Shown: one piece after another, positions 47,658-57,903 of the stretch
How the letters are laid out: the number at the start of each line of letters is the position of its first letter
Position numbering within the stretch: position 1 is the first letter of the stretch
DNA from: Prinsepia uniflora
Lineage: Eukaryota > Streptophyta > Magnoliopsida > Rosales > Rosaceae
Reading direction: 5' to 3'
NCBI GenBank assembly: GCA_032719365.1
Contig: CM064871.1
Location: 56,635,056-56,699,055, forward strand
DNA length: 64,000 nucleotides
The notes under the pieces: model-generated
The model's input: only the letters and a program-made list of their open reading frames with translations
Database searches by the model: none
Told to the model about the DNA's origin: nothing
Position numbers and translations under genes: made by a program

Positions 47658-48614
47658 CTGGAGGGTCAACAAAACAGAAAAGGTGTGAGTGGACAAAAAT
47701 ATATTCGTTAAAACACATTTGAAAAGGCATCATTTACCCTCCAGTTTATCAAATCATGCATGCATAGGGAAAAACGAATGAATGACAATCACCGGCTTTC
47801 CATCCAGACCACATAACAAATTAAAATCCTGGCTGTCAGGCCAAACACATGAAAACATAGTTACCTGGCCACACAGACTAAAACTCGCACTTAATACCAG
47901 TACGCCATCATAATCATAATCATCATCAAACAGTACCATGCACAAGGTCATAAACAATTACTCAATCCGCACTATTCACAAGTGCATAAGTCATCACATA
48001 ATTACATCCGTACTAGGCCCTAACCCCGAGCATTAGCCGTCTGGGAACACCCCGAGCTCCGGCTATCTGGGAATACTTATCACCCCGAGTATCAGCCGCC
48101 TGGGAACACCCCTAGCTCCGGCTGCCTGGGAACAATCACAATCATATCCCCGAGCTCCGGTCGTTTGGGAACACCCCAAGCTTCGACCGTCTGGGTATTC
48201 ACAATCAATCACAATCACAATGAATCATCCCGGGAGCATATCCCAAAACATGTCAGTCAAGTCCATGACCCAATCCAAGTCAAATCATTACCAACCGGGA
48301 CTCAAGCCCAATATCCTTTACACGTAATTTCGTAAAATCATATAGAAAACATTATCATAATCCAGAAATCATTCTTAACTCATTCATTCATCAAAATACC
48401 CATTTTGAAATCATTTTGACTCCGGGCTTAGCCCAAAATATCATTTGCACATTGCCTCGTAAAACGTGCCCGAATTACCGATTAAAATAATCATTAAATC
48501 ATAAATAATCATCCAAACAAATCATAACATCATTGAAAACCAAATCATGCAATCAATCATGTAAAATATTTAACTATGCATGCATATTAATTTATAAAAC
48601 AAACGTCCACTCAC
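47658..48614 (-). other. Putative LTR leader intron with paired ends (D, 5' LTR)
   Basis: Donor arm (plus GTCCACTCAC) at 48605-48614, partner GTGAGTGGAC at 47685-47694, acceptor ccctccag (CAG = 47658-47660). Same layout as the left copy; the acceptor is CAG here and TAG there. Confidence 0.45.
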
Positions 48615-49213
48615 ACACCGTCCGATTGCTCGTTTCCCGCGCTGCACGTGTTTCCGCAATTTCCGATACGTGCCAGGAATCCCGAATCCTGTTCACAATC
48701 ATTATTCAAGGTTATAAACAAGTCAATTTACATCATCTAATTTTCCCATAATTTTCCGGGAATTTAATATTAATTAAATACGTAACTTAAATCTTCGGAC
48801 CCTCGAAACATCATCGAGAAGGTGTCCGATCGACGCGAAACAAATTTTAAAATGTCCGTTACATTACAGGGAGTAAAACACCTGTTGGAACTTTCCTCAG
48901 AAAACGTGCCACGCGCCCTCACGCGCCGCCGCAAGCGGCTGCGCGTGAGTCCACGCGCCGTGCTACAGTGTTGCTACAGTTACCTTCTCTACCCGTTTAC
49001 CTGGTAAACGGAGCTTATGACCCGCGATTCAACCCGATTCATTCCTAGCCAATTCGAACTCAATTACTCTCGTTCTTTCAATCATTAGACTTAAACCAAT
49101 ATGGATTACAGGTCTGTGAATTTAATTGACCCAAACAAGCTCTGAAACCCTTCGACTCAATAAGAACACCCGACGGGTCTTCATTCGGGTTGCATCTCAG
49201 TTCTTGTCATATA

Positions 49214-50290
49214 GACTCTACAATCTTCAAACTAACAAGATTGTGATTTCCAAAAGTGTGGAATTTTATGAAGGGGAAAAGTGGAGTTGGAATGAAGCAC
49301 AAGTAAGATAAGGTGGGTTAGGGTTGTTTGTGAATCATCTGTGTTTTGAGCATAATCAGGGACAGGTCCAAGAACTGGATGAAGTAGCAGTTGAACCTGC
49401 TTCTTTGGAACCAGTTGATCAGGATCATTCTGATCCTCATTCTCCAAAAATGCCTCAACCTAAGTACAAGGACTTAAGTGATGTGTATGTAAGATGTCAC
49501 ATGAACATTGTAGAGCCTGAGAACTACCTAGATGCTGCCAGGGAAAAAGCTTGGCAGAAGGCCATGGAAACTGAGCTTGAAATGATAGAAAAGAATGGTA
49601 CATGGGAGTTGGTTGAGAAACCGCTTAAGAAATCAATTATTGGTGTTAAGTGGATCTATAAAACTAAACTGAATCTTGATGGTTCAATACAAAAGCAGAA
49701 AGCAAGATTAGTTACTAAGGGTTATTCTTAGAAGCCAGGGATTGACTTTAATGAAACCTTTGCCCCAGTGGCAAGGTTAGATACAATCAGGACACTGATT
49801 GCTTTGGCTGCACAGAAGCAGTGGAAGTTGTATAAACTAGATGTCAAATAAGCCTTTATGAATGGTGTTTTACAGGAAGAATTTTATGTGTAACAGCCTG
49901 AAGGTTATGAGGTCAAGGAACACGAGGAGAAGGTTTACAGGTTGCACAAGGCCTTGTATGGATTGAAACAGGCACCAAGGGCCTGGTATGGGGAAATAGA
50001 TTCCTATCTGTTATGTTTTGGATTCCAAAGAAGCACAAGTGAAGCAACACTATATCTCAGGATAAATCAAGATGTGGGGACCTTGATTGTTTCAATTTAT
50101 GTGGATGACATCATATACAATGGTAACAGTGAGGAAATGATGAAGGATTTCAAATTTGAGATGATGAGGAGATATGAAATGATAGATTTAGGTCTGCTAC
50201 ATCATTTTCTTGGAATGGGAATCTTACAATCTCATTCTAGTATCTACGTTCACCAAAGAAAATATAATGAGACACTGCTGAACAAATTTG
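49214..50290 (+). pseudogene. Copia E reverse transcriptase
   Basis: Resumes after element D with RLYNLQTNKIVISKSVEFYE (integrase tail), then AMETELEMIEKNGTWELVEK and GVKWIYKTKLN, the RT N-terminus. The catalytic Asp region is YKLDVK followed by a stop where the family has Q, then AFMNGVLQEEFYV. HKALYGLKQAPRAWY and SIYVDDIIY (YVDD at 50098-50109) follow. Stops near 49730, 49849 and 49891 are consistent with CAA/CAG or TGG changed by C-to-T or G-to-A. Confidence 0.9.
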
Positions 50291-51015
50291 GGTTAAAGAA
50301 TTATAAAGCTGCAGGAACACCTCTTGCAGCTAATGAAAAACTGCAGAGGGAAGATGGGAGTGGGGTAGCAGATGAACAGCTATACAGGCAGATTGTGGGG
50401 AGTCTGTTGTACCTCACTGCCACCAGACCTGATATTATGTATGCTTCAAGTCTCTTGGCTAGGTTCAAGCACAATCCTACAAAGAAGCATCTTGGAAGAG
50501 CAAAGAGAGTGCTTAGATATGTGCAAGGGTCTTTGAACTATGGTCTGGAATACAAGAAAGGAAAAACAACTGTTCTACTTGGATTCTGTGACAGTGATTA
50601 GGGAGGTTCAATTGATGACAGCAAGAGCACTTCAGGCTATGCTTTCAGTTTTGGTAGTGGGGTGTTCTCATCGGCCTCACTCAAGCAATCTAGCATTGCC
50701 CTATCAACAACTGAAGCTGAGTATGTGAGTTCTTGTGAAGCAACAACATAGGCCATTTGGTTAAGGTTTCATCTAAAAGACTTTGGTGAGGAATAACTAG
50801 AACCTACAAGAGTGATGTGGGACAATCAATCAGCCATTGCTATGGCTAAGAACCCTATTTTTCATCAGAAAATAAAGCACATAAACAGAAAGGTACACTA
50901 CATTAGAGAAGCAACACAGGATGGGGAAGTTACACTACTCTACTGCAAATATGAAGCTCAGATTGCAGACATCTTCAAAAAGCCTCTTTCTAAAGCTAGG
51001 TTCAATTATCTTTGA
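50291..51015 (+). pseudogene. Copia E RNase H
   Basis: YRQIVGSLLYLTATRPDIMY, then AKRVLRYVQGSLNYGLEY and LLGFCDSD followed by a stop where W is expected, SKSTSGYAFSFGSG, ALSTTEAEYV, WDNQSAIAMAKNPIFHQK and IADIFKKPLSKARF. The full copia RNase H order is present with about four stops. Confidence 0.88.
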
Positions 51016-51056
51016 GGGTTACTTGGAGTGTGTCCAGTGAACAGTTTAGGAGGGGT

Positions 51057-51564
51057 TGTTGATGTGTAAATTGTCCACGTGGAAGGAATGACAGCATGGA
51101 AATCTATTCTAGAAGATTAGGACAGATGAGAGGTTTGCTTGGTAATCAAGCAAACTTATAACTAACTAGCTAGGTGTCATTCTCTTATTGGATGTTGAGT
51201 ATGAGAGCATCTAAGGTGTGAGGAGTGAGTGAATGTACAGGTGAGGAGCATGCATACTCCTAGAAACAATTGAATAAACACTATGAAAAGATTCATAGTG
51301 AATTCTGTGAGCTAAATCATGTGAGGACATTTAGTAAACAGGTGGTGTGCATCAGTGTAGAGTGATTGCATTCACCATTCAGTCATCATCATCTTCTTCC
51401 ATTGATCAATAAAACAGTAAAACAAACAAGCATAATCATCCTATACTAATCACGAGCTAATCCTGATTCAGTCTTAATTCAACTAGTGTGTACAAGTGTT
51501 GTTTGGTTGAGTGAGAATCATACCTGAGCTTGTGCGATCCAGCATCATCTCTGCGAATTCAATA
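51057..51564 (+). repeat. 3' LTR of copia element E
   Basis: A 508-base LTR starting tgttgatgtg after a purine-rich aggaggggt; ends ...caata before the gtatt target duplicate. Confidence 0.88.
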
Positions 51565-53095
51565 GTATTGAGGGAATATGGTTAAAAGCAGGAGTGTATC
51601 AACAATTAATGTGATGACCCGTCCCGAATTAATGGGATTAATTAAGGACTAATGGCGGATTAGCAAGGCTAATCGGGGATTAGACGAGGATTAGTAAACG
51701 TCCGGGCGAAATGACGATTTTGCCCCTAGAATGGGCAAATCGTTGACTTTTCATCCAGGCGGTCAAATGGAATTTGGCCGATGATTGTGACTTAGTTCGT
51801 GATGTTACGAGTTCATAGACAGGTGGCACGCTCGATTCCAACATTTGAGGAGGAAGTTATGATATTCGGAAGTTCGAGGGCATTTTGGTAATTTTGAGCC
51901 AAAAGTTGACTTTTGACCCAGGAGGTCCGATGGTCGACGTCCAAAGACAGTTACGTAGATCGAGATGATACGAATCTGTATATAGGCGGCACGTCAAATT
52001 CGGACGTTCGACTGAAAAGTTACGGTTCACAGAAATTCTGGGGAACTATTTATGATGACACGTTTTACGAGGCAAAAAATGAAGTTTTGTCTTTTGTGGG
52101 CCCAGACTTTATCCCAAGGCCCAATGGATGAGTGACAAGTGTCACTCATCCACTGGACAACATTTTCATTCATGCATCCACCCCCCTTTGCATCGATCAT
52201 TCCTTCATCCCAAACAAACCCGATCCATCCTCCCTCCCCAAAACCAAACTCTATTTGATCATGACTGAGAGGACCAGAGAGTGAGGAGTGGACGGTAGAT
52301 GATGGAGGCCGGCCAGGACAGAGCCACCGTGCACGGCAGAGGCCCAAAACCCGAAATGTAATCGGCTAGCCCATTTTTCGATCCATTTTCCATTTTTGTT
52401 GTTATGGGTCATTTTGAATGGTTTCAATGAACTAATTAGGTTGTTAGGAGGTCATTAGGAAGGTTTTGAGAAGGATTGGACGTTGAGGAACCTCTGGGGA
52501 GGGTTTAGAAAAACTGGACCGTGAGCTTAAAGTTGGACCGGTCGGTTTTGGACGTTTTGAGGGTTTTAATTATTAGATTTAGGTTCCTAGGATTAAATAA
52601 GGAAGGATAGGATTGATTAGGGTTGGAAATGGTGAAGAATGGACCGTGTAGGCGCCTAGACCGGTCACGCCGATCCAGTTGCAGGAATCAAACCAGACCG
52701 GCCCGTCTGAACCGGCGGTCGCAAGGTTGAAGACGGTACTGTAGCTGGCACGTGGCTCCCACGCGCAGCCACTTCAGGCGGTGCGTACGGGTGCTTGGGG
52801 GAGATTTTTGGCTAGCTTCCAACATGTAATTTCATCTATTCGATGTAACGAACATTTTAGGACTGGTTTCGTGTCAATCGGACATCGTTTCGATATAGTT
52901 CGGGCTGTTCGAAGGTTTAGGTTCGAGTTTAAAAATAGTTAGAAACTCCGAAAAATTACGGGGCTTTAGTGAGGGGTTATATAAATAGTTAGTAACCCTC
53001 TAAATGAATTTGGACAGGTTCAGGAATCCCGGAGGTGACGTTTGACCCAGGCGACGATTATGGCACGCGTATCGAGGCACGGCTTCGGACGGTCT

Positions 53096-54533
53096 GTGAG
53101 TGGACCCTTCTTTCGAAATTGATGCATGCATAAATGTTTTATAAGTATTTTAATATATGTTTTGTGTTGCCATGAGTGTAATTGTTTGTGGTAGCCTAGG
53201 ATTTACGTATTTGCACGTATTTTGAGATTTTCGATTTTATACGATGCATATACGTTCTAGGTTTTTAACGAGGGTTTAGTAAATGGATATCGGATTTAGA
53301 AACATGAACTCAGGCATGAGACCCAATTGATTTACAAACTCTCGGACTTGGAGTCCATTTGATTTGACGAGGAATCGGGCCTAGGGTCCATTTGAGCCAT
53401 ACGATCGGAACGAGGGTCCAGTTGGTTTACGATTCGGGTTTGAGGCCCAGATAGTGGTACTATCGGGCTTGAGACCCATTTGGTTGAGATATCGGGCTTA
53501 AGGCTCCGTTAGTTGTGAAATCGGACGTGAGGTCCTGTTGCTTTATGGTTTCGGGCTTAGGGCCCAGTTGGTTGTGATATCGGGCTTGAGTCCCAGTTCG
53601 GTTTATGAAATGAGAATCGGGTATGAGACCCTGTTGAACTGAAGATTTAGGCCGAGGCCTGTGAAACTGATTTGAATCGGATTCGAGGAATTCTGTTGAG
53701 ATGAATCGGGTATGAGACCCAGTTGAGAAATGAGTTTTGAGAAAGAAAGAAAGTATTTGAAATGAATAAACCCTCCATATGATTTATATGGTCTCCTCTA
53801 GACGTCGTCCTGGAGAGTCACGATCCACAGACCAGAGTGGGTATCCCGATATGGATCATGTTCCAGGAGTGGTGGTTACTTATTATGATGTGGTCCCGGA
53901 CCAGATTCCGGAGAGATATGTGGACTAGATCGAGAGAGAGAGCTCATACTAGATCCAGAGATTGAGCCTCCCAGATGGAGATTCCTGGGGGAAGACTCGG
54001 AGTGAGACCCCGAGTAGTGTGCACACCAGTATAGATTTGACATCATGACTATTTCAGGGATGTGTTCCCTAGGGGCTGTGTGCCCCGAGATGGCATCTTC
54101 TCGTAAGTGCCGCATATGGGTTATAGGTATGTTGATACGTATGTGCTTCTGATGGAAAGTGGTTTTAGGGTGAAGGCCCTGTGTTCCATGTTTTAGAAAT
54201 GATTTGGGGCAGAAACCCCGTATTATGTGTTTTGGTGTTTCACTGAGAATGGATTTGAGCTGAGTTCCCACATGTATGGATAGTTGGTTTTTGAATTGTG
54301 ATTTCGGGTCAGGGACCCAAATGGATTTATGGGTCATGACGGTTTATGGGGACGGGCATGAATCCTTGAAAGGTTTTGGAGAATGTTTTCAAGTGTTTTA
54401 CGAATGTTTGGTAAATGGTTTTGAATGCATGCGTATGTTTTTATAAAGGGCATAAATGTCTTTAAGCGAAAATGTTTTTAATGAATTTATTATTTTGTCC
54501 ACTCACGACTTTTAATGTTTTAATGCCCTTCAG
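53096..54533 (+). other. Putative LTR leader intron with paired ends (G, 5' LTR)
   Basis: Donor GTGAGTGGAC 53096-53105, TGCATGCAT 53123-53131, TGCATGCG 54425-54432, GTCCACTCAC 54497-54506 and acceptor aatgcccttcag ending 54533. It lies about 110 bases downstream of a TATA box, so exon 1 would be short and the splice would remove about 1.44 kb of the leader. Confidence 0.5.
53330..53720. repeat. Imperfect ~30-35-bp repeats in G LTR
   Basis: About ten units of the type 'atcgggcttgagacccagttggttt', with cgg(g/a)c(t/a)tgag(g/a)cc cores. The same array is in the 3' LTR at 59600-60020 and a shorter one in family X. Confidence 0.75.
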
Positions 54534-54715
54534 GTTGATCGCGGATGCGGGCTGTAGCAGAGACGAGACATCACTTCCCTCCTACGATCCTGAATTACTC
54601 TGATAGCCTCAGCGAGGGCTAGAGATGGAATTTTCCCTGGTCTAACACTTCGTGTCAGATGGGATCAGGCGAGTCCCACGTTAATCCCGGGGGATTTGGG
54701 ACCGGTCCTGAAAAG

Positions 54716-54728
54716 TTGGTATCAGAGC
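54716..54728 (+). other. Primer-binding site of element G
   Basis: ttggtatcagagc two bases after the 5' LTR; initiator tRNA-Met type. Confidence 0.85.
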
Positions 54729-57700
54729 ATGTTTTGCTCTCAGAGTATGCGCAGATCGAGGATGTGATGTCTCTGAAGTCGTAACAGCCCATCATCAATC
54801 TAGTAGTTAGGGCATTAGTACGAGGATTCAGTATAATCGAACCTTAGTTAGATGGCGTTTGGCACGTGATACGATAGTTTGAGGTTTGATTGGCATTGGA
54901 GGCCACGTGTTTCAAGGTTGGATCCCGAGGAGGATCAGTATTTGTGGGAATCTAACGGTTTAGAACCGTAGTGTTACTGGAAATAGGATCCAGTGAATCA
55001 GTAGAGACAGTATGAAGGCTTAAGAGTCGTGACCCTACTGTCGTGTCGGATAGAGGATGTACGGATCCATATCAGTGGTAGCAGAGGTCAGGGTCGCCCG
55101 TTATACGATGACCCTGTACGACTACAGTCACGATGGTTGGGAATAGGAACGTATGATTCTTGTTAGCGTAGTGATGCCATGTTTCAGTGTGTCGAATCCC
55201 TCTAGGATGACAACTGGCAGAGAATGACAACTGGTCCAGGATTCTGACTGGCAATGAATACCGGATTAGATGTGGTGTGACACGATAGGATAGGATTGCG
55301 ACGTGTAGCACTTGTGCTGTATTGGACCCGGAGTATGGCCAAGTACTTGTGAAGGCCAGCAGCTGAGAGCCGTAGAGTTACGAGAGGACGAGATCCTCGG
55401 AGCTTAGTTATTGGCTGGTTTGGTACCAGTATTGGAGTACGACGACTCTTCGGAGTCGAGAGCGAGGGATCGCTCAGGATCGTTGGGCTGCAGCGGGCAG
55501 CCGGGTTTGTGACAACCCTGGTTGGTGATTATTTGGACAAGTTGCCAAGAATGTGGTACATGTGATCATATCCAGAGGTGGACCGATCGGTGGATTTTGT
55601 TTGTTGAGAGGTTAGTACCGGCGGTCGACTACCACATGGATTTGGAGTCTCGGTTGCAGAGTGTTTCTGAGATTGGTATGCACGAGGGTGTGGCAGACAC
55701 TGCTATCGATGGACGTGATCGAGTCTTATCGATTTGGATACACTCAGGTTGCCGTGACGATTGTGACAATAGGATTCGTCGGTCGTGACGATGATACGAG
55801 GTGCGTGAGTGACGCACAGTACCAGTATAGATTCTAGATTCGACTCGGTGAAGGCTGAGTTCGATCGCAGAATGAGTTGTTGACGTTGGGTGTTGGCACA
55901 CTTGCCACACTCTAGTGAAGGTGATGGTTATAAATGGGACAGAGAGGATCCCGAGTGGTTCAGTGCGAGGTACGGGAGTACTTGGAATGGAGACCAGTTT
56001 CCCCCAGTGATGGAGATCAGTTTCCTCAGTGATGGAGACCAGTTTCCTCAGTGATGGGGATTAGTTTCCCCTGTGTTGGAGATCAGTTTCCTCAGTAATG
56101 GAGACTAGTTCCCCCAGTGCTACGAGATTGAGTCGCGAGGGTGTACTCAGAAGTATTGAGGTGAAACGTGAGTTACAGGTGCGATTGGATGACGTAAGTG
56201 ACGTCTTATGACGAATAGGTCGATTTTTCGGATTTGGTAGTACGTAGAGATTTGGCTTCAGATCATGACAGACGTTGCGATCTGTTTAGCCTATCGACCG
56301 AGGTCATTGGATTCTGACCAATTCTGTGAGTCAGAGTTGGATCAGGATGTTTAAAAGTACGAGATGTGCGCGATAGAGGCCATTTATGCACATCTGTAAA
56401 TAGTATGCAAGGTTTAACCTTGAGTAGCGTGAGTTCCATCCGGAACAGGTGTAACTGGGTGTACGATATTCATGGACGCGTGGATGGTGTCCGGTTGAGC
56501 TGAGGACTTGAGAGTCCATTGCGGATTGGTTTTGGTTGACTATGGTTGACCATACCTCCTGAGTTGAGGACATGACACTTGTTTGCCTATAGAACATTAG
56601 TAAGTTCGGGTGTTGAGTGAGCTTCGTAATTGGATAAGAAACGCGATTCCAACGTGATTGGAACTTCATACTCAAGAGAAGTAGCGATTAAGACGTTGAG
56701 TGGAATACTTGATTCCGTATTGGTGATGAATATTCCGAGGTCACTGAGTGTGACTATTTAGTAGATGGTGCTGAGTGTCAGAGGATGACATGAGATGAAC
56801 ATGGATGTCACCATCTTAGATTTGTTCCTAGGTGGGACGACGAGGAGTGATTTGACTGCTAGGAGTTCAAGAGGGTGTAAGAACCGAACACCTAGGTTGT
56901 GGGTCAATTTGATTGACTTGACGAGTAGTTGGTGGTTAGCGTCACGGGATATGACGAGTGAGTGTCCGAGGTGTTGGACTGATGTTCGTCTGGTGACGAA
57001 CGGTTGGGGTCCGGACCATGGTTGGAGTGCGGACGGTAGTTTGTGGTTGGATGTGACCAGAGAGCAGTCCTTATGCAGGTTGGGGGCGCCCCGATGTTGT
57101 TGTGGTATAGGTGCATCGGAGTGTTGTGCACGTTCGATGATGGGTTTGACCACGATCAATCGGTATGTCGGGTCGAGAGTACCCGAGAGTGTAAAGAGGT
57201 TGTAATTTGGATAGAGTCCTAGATGGACGTGAGTGGCGATCGAAATGGATCCGATAAGTGACAGTTTGGAGACTCGAAGTGAGTCTAGATGACAAGTGGT
57301 ATCGCTGAGTGATGCGAGATACGATATGATGACTCGAGGGCGAGTCGAGATCAGAGTAGAGCAGCGAAGCACAGTGAAGCTGGGAGTTGCCAGCTGGTCA
57401 TGATGGTTGTGACCTATGTTAGTAATGGGTTGATAGGTATCCGACGCGTTCGGATCGTTGTGGATTGTTGGGACTCTTCTGAGAGTCAGTTTGGGCATAG
57501 GTCTGAGGATGACCTGTGAGATGGGATTCGTGCCATTGTGATGGCAGAATTTGTAGGGTGTTGTCAGATCAGATGCTGAGCAGGATGCCAGCTTGGCTGT
57601 GATAGCCTTAGTGGGGATACGTTTTCAGCCTGACGACGGTCAGAGGGGCAGACTGAAAAGCCGTTGGGATGTCAGCTTGGTATTACTGACCTGTCAAGTG

Positions 57701-57886
57701 AGTGTTAGGTGTGATCGACGAGCTGATATGTACTGAGGACGAGAACGATGAGTACGGTATATGTGTTGGACGTGTACTGCTACACGAGTATTCTCGTGTG
57801 GGTGCAACGATCCGTTTCGAGGAATAATGTTGGATTCCACAGTTTGGTTGTGGAATCGGGTTAATTTGAATTTCGAGGACGAAATT
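54729..57886 (+). other. Interior of element G, no recognisable gene
   Basis: I could not find Gag, zinc-knuckle, RT or integrase motifs in any frame. The longest open frame is antisense (56758-57498, 246 codons), Ser/Thr/His-rich, with no motif I recognise. A 22-bp tandem repeat lies at 55988-56120. Confidence 0.7.
55988..56120. repeat. 22-bp tandem repeat, six units
   Basis: Units of 'tggagatcagtttcctcagt' type: one of 23 and five of 22 bases, differing at a few positions. Confidence 0.9.
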
Positions 57887-57900
57887 CTTTAAGGGGGGAA
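57887..57900 (+). other. Polypurine tract of element G
   Basis: ttaaggggggaag-type tract just before the 3' LTR, preceded by 'tcgaggacgaaattct', also seen at the same place in C and D. Confidence 0.85.
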
Positions 57901-57903
57901 GTT

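Larger units (their letters stand above)
43512..49213 (-). mobile_element. Gypsy element D, gag-only, 3.0+ kb LTR pieces
   Basis: Left LTR about 43512-46278 (2.77 kb) and right LTR 47485-49213, truncated by about 1 kb. Over the shared 1.7 kb they differ at only about ten positions by eye, so the insertion is young. Minus orientation: primer site at 47471-47484 and a polypurine tract at 46280-46294. The interior of 1.2 kb encodes gag and nothing else. On the right the LTR stops at 'cttgtcatat' and copia E resumes after losing about 30 codons of integrase, so the right end and some host copia were deleted together. Confidence 0.85.
39510..51564 (+). mobile_element. Ty1/copia element E, nested and defective
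   Basis: 5' LTR 39510-40136, primer site from 40137, 3' LTR 51057-51564 and perfect target-site duplications gtatt (39505-39509 and 51565-51569). Gag, protease, integrase, RT and RNase H all read in order on the plus strand, but with many stops. Element F (42050-43180) sits in the integrase, and element D (43512-49213) lies between integrase and RT. The 5' LTR is longer only because of a GT microsatellite insertion. Confidence 0.9.
51610..54713 (+). repeat. 5' LTR of element G
   Basis: A 3.1 kb LTR. TATA-like ttatataaatag at 52978-52989. The U3-side 'tgacaagtgtcactcatc' palindromic phrase is near 52133. Many 'gggcttgagacccagttggtt'-type imperfect repeats (about 53330-53720) fill the putative intron. 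Confidence 0.88.

Noticed and set aside
53876..54337. 153-codon minus-strand open frame, similar one at 60321-60632
   Set aside because: Both are the same LTR region of G read backwards, shortened differently in the two LTRs; no motif.
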